DNA of 64,000 nt from Notospermus geniculatus. Taxonomy: Eukaryota > Nemertea > Pilidiophora > Heteronemertea > Lineidae. Made by a program: the position numbers and the translations under genes. Below the pieces are notes generated by a model. That model was not told the DNA's origin and did not search any database. It saw only the letters and a program-made list of their open reading frames with translations. The stretch covers positions 41,409 through 105,408 of the forward strand of contig NMRB01001287.1 in NCBI GenBank assembly GCA_002633025.1. The letters are read 5' to 3'. Within the stretch, counting starts at the first letter, position 1; each line of letters begins with the position of its first letter. Below, piece by piece: positions 32,300-43,600 of this stretch.

Positions 32300-35200
32300 A
32301 TGTATATGATTTTTCTGGAGGCCACCTCTCCACCCACCTATTATTTACCAATACACCACCTTTGTTCTACCAATTGAAAGACCACCGTCTCAAAGAAGAG
32401 TATAGGCCTACCTACATGTACCGTTGCGCATTTTTTTGCATATTAACTGCTGCAATCCTATTCGGATTGACATCATCAAAAATACTCAAAAATACATGTA
32501 TAGGCTATGGTATGTGACATTGTTGTATACGTAAAGTGGTTGCAGTACGTACATGTAGCCTAAACGGCGACGCGAATCAGGCATCTGCATGAAATATGCA
32601 ATCACCGAATTCTCGTAACAAGATACTCAAGTGAGGAAAGCATCAAAACAAAACGTGTAATTCATGTATAGGAACTTATATCATCGTATATTTTATTGTC
32701 GGCCCGGCTGTCAACGGGTGTATTAAAGTATAGGCATCATAAAGGCATCTTGAACCATCAAGGGTTCATATCGCCACGCTTTAGGAGCAGCTCATCCTCG
32801 CACCACGAGTCTTCACAACCGCTCCTGTTCTCGCCCTTGGTTCATTGAGGGAGGGGTGCGACAGTAAATGACCTGAGATTCTCAGGATGGGAGCAGCTTT
32901 AGTCCGAAGGCGAAGTCACTGTACGCCTTGATATTTCAAGATGCCAAAAGGGAATTGAAATGAAATCATGCAAAGACAGAGCTTCGGGTAGAAGGAAATG
33001 TCGTATTTCCAACTGCTTCTTCGACATTTTTGGAACCCTACTGTCCTTTATCGTTGCATGGTGTGTGATCAGTAAAAGTTGTGATATCATAGATACATGT
33101 ATGTATGTATGTAATAATGTAAATTGTGGTTAAAAATTTACTGTTGTGCGACTCATTAGCCATTGTTTCCTACAACCTCGTAGTGAATTGTGAGCCATTT
33201 TTTCGAGACAATTGCTGTGGTAAACAAGAATTTGGTTGTGGTTTGAATTCAAACACCTGGTTGTGAAATGTACTGGACATTGGCAAATTTCTATGGTCCT
33301 GTATTTGATAATTACGCCTCACTCTAAAATCAATGCAATATTTTTTTACATTTTCCCCAACGATGATTCATCATGGAACATGCTCCAAGAAGAGAACGTG
33401 CACTATGTACATGTACATGTATATGTACATAGATAGTATACTGGTGGTAAAAGCTGTTAGAGCCTGCGTGGAGCTTTGTTTCTACCATTTGCAGCACACT
33501 GAGAGCCATCAGGATTTCGAATAGAGGGTTGAAGAAAAGCAGTTTAATTTTAGATTAAACAATTTTTTGAATTAATGTCGAATGTTTCGTGTAAATGTAA
33601 CATGTTCTTGTATATAGGATTATCATAAGTGTCCATTGCCCAAATCGACATAACCGTAAATTTCCTATTTTGAGGCTAGCTTGCTTCCCATTCAGTCAAA
33701 AAANGCTTTCGTTCCTCGTATCCGCAGGAGTGTACACCGTTGTAACTTCACATCGTGCGTGTTTCGTCAACTCGAACTTTTTATATCAGTTTTCTATAGA
33801 TCTCGTTGGAATGATGGACAGAATAGAGGCAAGGGGATGGCCAGTTCTCTTCTTGATGGCTCTCAGATGATGTTGTGTGGAATCGAAGAGGATCTTGAAG
33901 AAGAACCCTCGTCGTATCAATGACAGAATGCAGTCATGTTTTTGCACGTTTACTTTGCAATCTTTTATTCAAGCAATCGTGATTTAGGTCATTGTGGAAA
34001 TGAAGCCTTCATTGCTTCTGGGAGGTATAGTAGGCCTACAGTGCCTGCACAGAATCCCTCCTTTTGGCTGTAGGAAGGACGTGCGACTCGCACCAGACAG
34101 TGAATCACGACTGCAGCAAGCTTGTTTGGAGATGTTCCTTTGTTTATCACCGTGATTGACTTGCATGTCGTTTACGCAAAATTTTCCTCCCACTGACCCA
34201 AAAGCAGTTGGGCTCATGAGATTTGACGTTATATAAATTTCATTTTTTTGGAATGCAATTTGACGTGACAAACATTCGTGTATTTAAAAATCATATATGC
34301 ACTTCTTTAATGTTGTAAATCGAGAAAGATGTTTATCAAACAGGGTTTGTGGTAAAACTGGTTCCTATTGTGATAGTTGCTTAAAGGAGCACGGTATGGG
34401 TAATCGCTAATGGGTAATTCGACTGCCGACGTAGCGGCAGCAACACTAACTACAAACACCTAGCGGCAGCAACACTAACTACAAAAATCCATTACAAAAT
34501 GTACGCAGTAAATCGGGCCCATTCTCCGACAACGTAGTTAATTCCTTTGGGTTGGAGAGTGGCGCGGTGGCGCCGGCTGTCGAGAAGTGGCAATACCGGG
34601 CTCCTTTAAGGTGAAGGTCGCTTTTGAAACATAACACTGTTTTTACCAGTTGTTATCTTCATTTCCAAAGCAATAAATGAAACGAAACCTTGAAATTCTC
34701 ATTACTGTCGGAAAATGGTTCGATAAAAATTCGATGCCATTCGTTCTGTCTGTCCTGTATTCGTTTGGTCTTTTTTCAGCTCGACCTCGATCGACTTGAT
34801 CTCGATCAGGACATGATCAAATTATTTCGAAATCTGTATCACTATGATGGCCACATGCGATACAAAGAAAGTTCAATTCAGCAATTTATCACCGTAATAG
34901 GTTCCAAAACTGTGAGGTTAGAGACGGCAGTTATGCCGATACCAGGATACAGTAAATAGGCCTAGGCCTACCCATATGGCTGAAATAACAATGACGTCCA
35001 ATGGGTCATCTCAATATTGCTGACTCATTCCTCAACAACGCTGTTTCTCTGGAATAACTTCTTTTCACTGATAATATGGATTATATTTTGTTGTCCGTTG
35101 ATGAATAAAGATATGTCGTGACATCCGAGTTCATGATGTTCCCTTGATTCAGATATGTAATCGAGCAACTGAGGGCAGTGACAATGAGTGCCATGGCAGT

Positions 35201-36299
35201 GTGACATGTATATGATGCACCTTGCAGGTATCAAAAATGCTCTTCCCTGTGAAAACTCACCCATTCCTAGTTGATTCCATTTCCTAGTCTTGGCAGCTGC
35301 TGACACGGACAACACTGGGACAGTGTATCAGTTTAATGGTAGTCTCGCGCAGCCAGACCCTCGGTTGGGAGACCGAGGGTCTGGCCACAACGTCTAAAGC
35401 TTTTGTGATGCTGCTTTGCGCACGACTGCCCCGTCAATGGCGAGATCATTCCCGCCCGGCGGCATCGATCTTCGGCAAATTCCTCGATAAAAGACGACAC
35501 AACTGACCTGTGTATATCTCCTTTAGTGTCACTGATGGAGTATCAGATCATCGGTGCTGCGGGGAAAGACCTCCATGGTGCGATCTTGCTAAGCTTTGCT
35601 TCTGTCTGACTGAACTGAAGTTCGTTAGATACAGCGCCGCCATTTTGCAATCTTCTGATCCCAATGACCAATCAGCATGGCTGTAAACAGCTGGATTCAA
35701 AATCGACCAATCAGCATCGGTACCAGATTTTCGGTATTCGCGTAACAAAAATTGTTGAGGTTGGTCTCAGTCTCTGTAATGCTGCGCAGTTCGCGCATGC
35801 GTGAAAGAGACTGAGTGACTCAGTCTAGTTTAATGGGGACCCAAGCCCACTGCCACAATAGGTGTCACTAGTGGTTAAAACTATTGAAATGAAACTGACA
35901 TCCCGTCCTGATCAATTTCCCACATAAAGGCGTCCATTGTATAGGACCGGGTTTCGGTGTGCTGCCCCCTATATCTAGCAAGGATCCCCATTCTCGGCTC
36001 GGAGTGTGGGTCAACTGGTGTCGACATATGCTTAACTTAGGTAGGCCAAACTGATAGTCCGTCCATTCGGTCTGTTCGTTACATTCTGCACGTACTTATG
36101 ATAAGGCTTTGTAACACTTGTATATAACAGTTTTGTTTTCGAGTGGAGTTTATCTCAAACTCGAGAAAGGCCCCAGTAATCATTAAAATCAACGAACAAT
36201 CGAAATCATGTGACAGCTGATCCCAGAACGATAGATTTGTCACAATTAGCGTCTGTGATTGGGTCTGCCTTCATATTCGTCTCTTCCCTGCCAAAGAAA
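32300..36299. other. Intergenic between PAL remnant and dioxygenase, copy B
   Basis: The counterpart of 22382-26634 with the same simple repeats (TATG run near 33100; 29-bp duplication near 34431). About 610 bp present in copy A (23935-24543) are replaced here by an N at 33704. The 487-bp insertion at 35340 is specific to this copy. No gene is supported. Confidence 0.5.
35340..35826. mobile_element. 487-bp insertion with 10-bp duplication, copy B only
   Basis: The insert begins TAGTCTCGCGCAGCCAGACC and ends GAGTGACTCAGTCT, with AGTTTAATGG on both sides (35330-35339 and 35827-35836). Copy A has one AGTTTAATGG at the matching site. No clear terminal inverted repeat is seen. A short internal palindrome (CAGACCCTCGGT / ACCGAGGGTCTG) lies at the left end. 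A related start, AGTCTCGCGCAATCCAG, occurs near 48204. Confidence 0.8.
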
Positions 36300-39200
36300 A
36301 TGCCTCACACACTTCAAGGTAAGTGTTCCATGAGCTCTAACGATAGGCCTAAAGGGCGGTTTACACTAGGTTGCACCAAGTTGCAAGTTGCTGCAATCTG
36401 CAACTTGTTGCAGTCTGCCTGTGACGTTTACACATTGCAACATTCAGTGCGATAAGTTGCAGAAGTTCGAAAGTTGCAGGAATTTTGGCGGGAATCCTTT
36501 GTTCGGCAGCCATTTTGGCTTTGGTAGACGTCACATGATTTTTTGCTGTATTCTCATTGGCCAGCGACGTGCAACTTGTTGCAACTTCACCAGAAAATAG
36601 GATCTGGATCCTAATTTTGCAACAAGTTGCAGTAGTTAGTTGCAACAAGTTGCATGCCCGTTTACACATGCAACTTTGATGAAATTTTTGGTCTCACCAC
36701 GTTTATGCAACAAGTTGCATGAAGTTGCATATGAAAAGTTGCATGTGTAAACGGGCCTTAGATGTACATCTAGGCACCACATAGGCTACCACCAATTTAC
36801 ATGTACTGCAATTTACTAATAATCCCCAATAGCTTTAACGATACCATGCCTGTATTTGGTAAACACTACCGTCTTGTCAAGTATAAAGCCTGCCGCACAC
36901 TGGAGCTACATGTCGTCTGCTGAGCAAAAAGTCATTCGAGACCGTTTGCTCAGCAGATAGCTCGCGTGTGCGCGTCGGTGAGTTTTTTGCCTCGCGAGGC
37001 AGAAAGCTCGCGTGTGCGCGTATTTTTCGGTGACATCTGCTGAGCAAACGATCTCGAATGACGTTTTGCTCAGCAGATACAGTGTGCGGCAGGCTTAAGT
37101 CACACTTGTTGGAGATTCGGGCAGTGGCACTTGAACATGTATACGTGGGGCACGTACATGTAGGAAAGGCGCAGCAAATGCCATGATTCTTGTTTAGATT
37201 GACGCCCCGCTTCAGTTACATGTACTCGTGCAGTCGGCGACATGGCCTTCTTGTTGTTGCTGAAGGATTGGCATGCAGTTTGGATGATACAGGATGGTGC
37301 AATCCCCTGACATTAAGCATGATTCCTTTTCAGAATTTCGTGCCAAAGATGGAAACTTCGTTGTCACGCCCGAGGTACAAGCGGCATTTGATGAACATGG
37401 ATACATCTTGGTCAGGTATGAGTAGAATTTTTGAGCAAAGCACACCTCATTTTTGTACCAACACCGCGTGATTGCTGCATGCAATGGGTGATGTTGGACG
37501 AATTATTAACGATGCCAATGTCGAAAGGGGTTGAGGGACTGGTCCGTTTGTTTTAAGAAATAACTCGTGCAGCATCAGCAACAGCAGATAGGCACACACT
37601 ATAAAAGAAAGCATCCGATGGATCTACTGTACTCTAGGCCTAGTTGGCTTATCGGAAAGATTATACCCGTTAAATTGATGCGAAGCCTGATTAAACTGTT
37701 CCTTCAGAGGCCTTCTCGAACCAGAGGAACTCGCCATACTGAAGACAGCGATAGAAAAGGATGCGGAAATCCAGGACCGGTCATACGGGAGAGACGACGG
37801 TGCAGGGAGGAGGACGCGCGTCAGTCTGTGGAATCATCCTGGAGACGATGTAACCGGCGTGGTAGCCAGAGCTGAGAAGGTAGCTGGCACATTTGAGAAG
37901 GTAAGAATAAAACAATCGTTGTGGGTGCAGGTCCCGAAAGGAATGGCAGAAATAGACTCTTGGCGAGGTCCTTGAACCCATATTAGTGACTTGAACAACA
38001 CGAATAATCGAGTACCGTTCTTTTATTTTAATAATTAAATTCACAGCCCATTTGAGAAAAATATGTCATGACAGTGATTTTTAATGAGATTATTTCTACA
38101 TCTTTCCCTGGCTGCATATATTCAGTTATTTTTGCATCTACACGTAAACATTTATTTACATGTGCATGTAGCTTCTTGGTGGAGAGGTCTACCATTATCA
38201 TGCGAAGGTGATTTTAAAGGATGCATTCACAGGGGGCGCTCATATTTGGCATCAGGACTACGGGTAAGAATCGTCGTAACCATCAACCACACTTGAATCG
38301 AGATTTCAGCGCGAATTATGCTAAAGTTTCATTGCAAAGAGCGTCGAGAGTGGCAACTTACGAAGATTTTGGGCGAAGTGACAAAGCATGGTATGACCAC
38401 AGCATGAGTATGATTATAAATTCAATTGTACTGAAGAAGCAGGTCGCAGATTCTATGCCTTGGTCGTACTACATTGTACATGTACTACAAGATGTACATG
38501 TACATGTACGTACTTTGCTTGTACCTCTGTGCATTGAAGCTAGACATTCTTCTTTATCGTCAGCTATTGGTATGAGAACGGCTGTCTGACACCGGATATG
38601 GGGACGGTATGGATCGCCTTGGACAGAGCAGACGAGGAGAATGGCTGCCCAAAGGTAAGCCTGCGTAACAGGTCGAGTTCTATGAAGAGAGGGCGGAGAA
38701 AGAAAATGGCCTTCTTCGACCTAACCCTGCAACACAGGACAGGTTGCCAGTCGTTTAACCGAGAAATGGAACAACGCCCTTCATCAGAAATGTTGGTTCA
38801 TGGCAAACTTCCTGTCATGGTGTACAGGTCATGTAGAACGTTTGCCGTACAATTTCTCAATCCAGCTAATTCCCGGTTCACACAAAGCCGGTCGGGTGAC
38901 GCACATCCGCGTGGGCGACCAGGCTGGAGCAGACCCAGAGCGTGTTCAGTACTTCTCGGAGATGCTCGGTGTCCTTCCTACTATCCTGGAACCGGGCGAT
39001 GCCCTATTCTTCCACTCCAACGTGCTTCACCGCAGCGACCAGAACAGCAGTCCAAACAGGAGGTGGTCATACCTTGTAGCGTACAATCGGGCAAGCAATG
39101 ACCCATTCAAGGAGCACCACCATCCCAAGTACACCAAACTTGAGAAGGTACGTTGTATTGGAACTAACCGAGACTCAACAATAGAAACCATTATAAGAGC

Positions 39201-39527
39201 GGTGTGCAACTTTTCATACCGCAACGATAATTCTATCTGAACATTAGGTGCATATTACCTATAAGTCCATTTCTAATGACTGACCCATGGCAAGTCTTTG
39301 GCTATAGCTTCGCTATTGGCCGCTACGCGGCACGTTGGGCCCTTGCGTCAAGGACGCATATACCGGTAGTGGAGTCGGTGCGATCGTCATATTGCAAATT
39401 GCCATTTCAGGTTCCAAACGCGAAGATTAGGGAATGCACAACGGACTTAGTATCGGAGGGAAAGTGGTTTTTCGCCGGTCCAAAGGAAGACACTTCCGTC
39501 GCAAGTCTGCCGCATGGTGGACATTAA
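36300..39527 (+). CDS. Phytanoyl-CoA dioxygenase-family hydroxylase, copy B
   Basis: Seven exons: 36300-36318, 37334-37415, 37708-37900, 38172-38263, 38564-38654, 38866-39147, 39411-39527. Every exon has the same length as in copy A, again giving 291 aa. The HxD...H iron triad and the RRWSY arginine are unchanged. Visible amino-acid differences from copy A include Tyr/His in exon 2, Asn/Asp in exon 3 (PGND/PGDD), Arg/Gln and Lys/Met in exon 6 (YFSE(K/M)LG), Phe/Leu at its end, and Thr/Ala in exon 7. Intron 1 carries two MITEs absent from copy A. Both copies look functional. Whether they are paralogues or two alleles joined in assembly is open. Confidence 0.93.
36354..36757. mobile_element. 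CAACTTGTTGCA word-repeat MITE in intron 1, copy B only
   Basis: The ends AAGGGCGGTTTACAC and GTGTAAACGGGCCTT are inverted. The ~400-bp interior is packed with GCAACTTGTTGC-type palindromic words. A central unique part contains ATGGCTGCCGAAC on the minus strand. No transposase domain is seen. Copy A lacks it at this position. Confidence 0.75.
36887..37095. mobile_element. PIF/Harbinger-type MITE in intron 1, copy B only
   Basis: A 209-bp element has termini AGCCTGCCGCACACTG and CAGTGTGCGGCAGGCT-like complement, and TAA at 36884-36886 and 37096-37098. The interior is TCTGCTGAGCAAA words in both orientations plus two GCTCGCGTGTGCGCGT copies. The matching site in copy A is empty. Confidence 0.85.
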
Positions 39528-39772
39528 TCATTACCACCCGATTTGGTTCATTCCTAGAGATAATGTATTAAATGATGTCACACGTATCGAAACTTCTAAT
39601 TACTTACCATTATACGTGTAGTTGCAAACCTTTGCTATACAAGAGCTCCTGTTATTCAGTGACTGGAAATCGTGTGAAAATCACCCTGACGCATCAGGGT
39701 CTAGGCAAATGTTCCTTCCCCCACACTTGTCTCTGGCTGGATCGTTATAAAGACCGTAAATAGCCAGATTAG

Positions 39773-39915
39773 GGAGGTTTAGAAATCAAACGACAAACGT
39801 AAACTTTGCGACAAACGTTATTTTTCATGCTACACATTAACCAGATTTTATATTGAATTTTCGGTACAAAAATAACGTTGTCGTTACGTTTATCGTTTGA
39901 TTTTTAAACCTCCCT
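39773..39915. mobile_element. Foldback MITE downstream of dioxygenase B
   Basis: The copy B partner of 29957-30105, with the same GGGAGGTTTAGAAATCAAAC / GTTTGATTTTTAAACCTCCC ends. Its presence in both copies at the same place makes it older than the duplication or allele split. Confidence 0.75.
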
Positions 39916-40434
39916 TTTCCCAGGATGTGTGAAAAGCCGTGCAGAATGACCCACTTATGTTTCCTCATTCACGAGATTACTTCATCAGAAAATGAACAGT
40001 GTGCTTAACTGTGCACCACCATCACGCGGTAATCGTGGAGTAAGAAACGTCATGTGTCATAATTTCTGAGAACAATTAGGTTTTTGAACTTGTGCATCAT
40101 TCCATCAGTGAATGTACTTCGACCACAGATTTATTTAATTGCGAACAACCACAGCTAATTTCGAGTTCTAGTTTCCTTCATTGCACATGTCATGAGACCC
40201 CCTCAAGAATTTACAAAAAGCTTTCTGAACGTGGTGGAATGAGGTACCAAACTCGCTACCTCAACAGGTGTCACTAGTGGTTAAAACTACTGAATTGAAA
40301 GGGACATTCAGGTCCTGATCAATTTCCCACACAAAGGGCATCCATTGTATAGCACCTGATTACTGTGTCCTGCCCTCTATCACAGTTATGATCCCTATTG
40401 AACGGAGCGATCTCCCTCTCCTTTTGACAGACGT

Positions 40435-40440
40435 TTTATT
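40435..40440 (-). promoter_or_regulatory. Candidate polyadenylation signal of SLC17 gene
   Basis: TTTATT on the plus strand reads AATAAA on the minus strand, 204 bp beyond the SLC17 stop codon. In copy A the same word lies about 52-57 bp beyond the stop; the difference is the 150-bp MITE at 40494-40643. Confidence 0.5.
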
Positions 40441-40493
40441 ATCTAATGTCCACAAGCATTATTTTATACAGCAATTGGTAAAAACATTCCTTA

Positions 40494-40643
40494 AGCCGGC
40501 CATACACGATCAATAATATTGCACAATTTGGGGCCCAAATAGGGGCACGTGCTCTTACATGATGGGTGGGAGAAAGATTGACAATAATATCGCCCATTTT
40601 GGTCCTCATATTGTGCAATTATATTGAACGTGTATGGGCGGCT
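40494..40643. mobile_element. PIF/Harbinger-type MITE inserted at the SLC17 stop codon
   Basis: A 150-bp element has termini AGCCGGCCATACACG and CGTGTATGGGCGGCT, flanked by TTA at 40491-40493 and 40644-40646. The inner arm word is ATATTGCACAAT. The right-hand TTA is the complement of the SLC17 TAA stop codon. Copy A has the empty site with a single TTA. A second member of the family is at 43620-43757. Confidence 0.9.
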
Positions 40644-43600
40644 TTAGTAATGCGTAACGGAGCTGTACCATGGTGGTTGATCGGAGGTCTTGAATCCATC
40701 TGGCAGAATAGGCGCTGACTCGTCCTCATCATAGGAATCGATCTCGCCAACAACCTGTCCCGAAAGATCATCCTTCGGTGCGTTGACAATTGTCTGATGT
40801 TCCGGTGTGTCCGACCAGGGCTGACGTTTTCCCGAAGCAAAGATGGCGTAGAAAAGCACGCCACCAAGATGGATGCCGGCGGACATTTGGAAAACTACCG
40901 CCCACTCTTGTATCGTCTGAAATTCCGAGAAACAATTTTCAGATTAATATGTCATGCGTTCGCAGATTGCGGGATGCAAGGGATTGGGTAGGAGTAAGGG
41001 GAAAGTGGTATTCTGTGCATTTCAAAGGAAAGACCATGGTTTTGAGCAGTTAAGAACGCCCGATTAAAAATGTAGTTGATGGTTTTCCTTCCTAATTTGA
41101 GACTACGTACGCGATTTTTCGTCATGGCCGTGACAACATTTGGTATGATGATTCCGGCCACACCTCCGATTTTGACGATGCCAGAAATTAATCCAGCCCT
41201 TTCTGGAGCGAGATCATGAGGGTTGACTTGGTAACCTGAGGAAGAAGGAAATAAAATTTAGGAAAATCAACTCTTTTGACGATTTTTTTCCAGGGTTATA
41301 GGCCTGTGAGAATGAAAAGACCACTTCATACTTCGTCACCAGTATTTTGCGGAATTAAAATGCTTGGCGTGGCAGAAAAGCATTTACCTTTCACATACTG
41401 GTCAGAGAGGAAGTATGAACTGCCGTGTTATGGCACGTCTTCCTTTTTGACGACCTGTTCAATTATGATACCGTACCTCGACTGCCGAGTAACAAATACG
41501 TTTTTACGAAAATAGTGTTTCAATAAAAAAATGCTGGTAATACATGTACGTGAACATGGTTTACCCCCGTTATCAAATTGATTCAAAGAGGGTGCAAAAC
41601 TGCGCCGAGTAGAAATTAACCTCTGAGGTCATTCTCGCGTCAAGAGTCACGTGACAAACGGCAACATGGCGCTGAGTGTTGCTGTTTGGCAAGAGCCTGT
41701 GGGTATTGTCTGGACCGTCGCAGAACGAAAAAGGTCGAATAAACGCCAGAGGGTACCAGAGTGGCATCCGGCGGATTCTGAAACTCTGTCATTTGGAGAT
41801 ACATGTATCAAAAATGCAAAAAATTGCTGTTATCCAAAATGTCCCGCTTTTTTGAAAATCGGGGTTTTGCGTGGCTACTTGTCAACAGAAAACAACGCTG
41901 TGCTGTATTACATGTATGCAGTGACACAGTAACACGTCTAGAAAAGCTTAGGCTTTCTGTACACAGTAGGTATACAGTAAACTCGAGTTTAAACCACCGG
42001 TTCATTATGTTCATAAGCATACCCAAAGTAGGGTCAGTTTCACCCTAGGCCTTAAGCAACTATTCATTCCATCACGTGGTTGTGATCGTACAAGCAATTC
42101 CAGCCATTCAGCCTAGTTGTTATGTTTTATTCACTCCCATTTCGACTGTGGGTGTGCTTATGAACCGGTGGTTTAAACTCGAGTTTACTGTATATACGTT
42201 TGATAGGTTGTATCTGCGATACTAAGCCTATGTGTCATACCTGATATAGCAAAGCCACTGAATCCGACCCCGACAGTCAGTACGGCTAATGCTGTCCACT
42301 GCTGACTTGCGGGAACGAAGCTGAGCCCCAGCAAACAGCACGCTTCGATTCCAAAGCCTGAAACCACATCATAGTCACCGGGTTACATATACAGTCATGT
42401 ACATGTACTAGAATTAGAGGTGATATTTGAATGAGCAGCAAATGCTTTTACTATGAAGCTGATAGCCGACGGTGTACAAGTCTGTACAAGTAAATTTATC
42501 TTTAATTTAATGTTATATGACAAACTAGAATATAGGCGAAAACGGTACATTAACTGCAGCAAATGGCAAAGGCCGTACGTAGAGATTTGAGTCAAGAACA
42601 TTTCTTGGAAAATACAAGTGCGTTTTTCTCACCTCCGCAATCGAAAATCTTCCTGGTTGCAGTTCTGCTGAGTATCTTCTTCCTGATCAGGGTATCAGCG
42701 AGTATCCCGCCACAGATGACCACCACTGTCATACAGATGTGAGGGAGGGCTGACAAACCTCCAAGCTGATGAAATGGTAGATTTATTATTGGCACATGCT
42801 ATCAATTGAAGTAGGCCGAAAACGTGCATGAATATGAAGGGGGTGTAATACGCTCTTCACGTCAATGAACCGCGTACTCAATGCAGTTCGTACGTGTACG
42901 TCGAATGAGATAAAACCTGTGATTATTGTTCATTCCACATCCCAGTGGCGCGAGGTTTATGGCCGATATCTCCGCAACTGCTGGGTCAAATTTGACATAC
43001 CATAGGCCTACATCAATTGACTTGTCTTTCTTGTCGGTATCTTTCTGCTATCTTCATTTTTCGCGTAAAGGCCGACATAACGGATCCCTTTCTCAAAACT
43101 CATTTGATTTCGCCACGGTGTTCAGTGCAGTTTACACGTGCACGATGCATTGCGTCATTTCAAAATGGCCGCCATTCCGGCCGTAAACACAAACAGTGAC
43201 TGGTGAAAGAACTTTTTCTGTCACGTTTTTAGGGAAAATGACAACGATGATGCCTGTAGCGGCAAAAAAGACAAATCGATTGATGTATGGTATGCCAAAT
43301 TTGACCCAGCAGTTGCGGAGATATCGGCCATAAACCTCGCGCCACTGGGATGTGGAATGAACACTACAGTAATTTGATGACATCACTGACCGAACTCAAC
43401 GTATAGTCTGTACTTACAGTGTCTAAATCAAGACTGAATGCATCCTTAAAATACTGCGGTTGTTCATTGATAAGCAAGTAAAGGATCCAACAACGGCAAA
43501 AACTGGCAACGAAGATTGCCCACACTGGGAGACTGGTGAATATAGCTTTCCACGGTGTCGATTGAGCCTGGAATAAACGGAAATCTATGGAGGTCCCCGA

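Larger units (their letters stand above)
30952..40797. repeat. Segmental duplication, copy B
   Basis: This 9846-bp direct copy of 21539-30815 starts in PAL intron 8 and continues past the copy A breakpoint into the intact SLC17 gene. It is longer because of extra MITEs (31607, 32134, 35340, 36354, 36887, 40494), partly offset by the gap at 33704. Confidence 0.95.
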
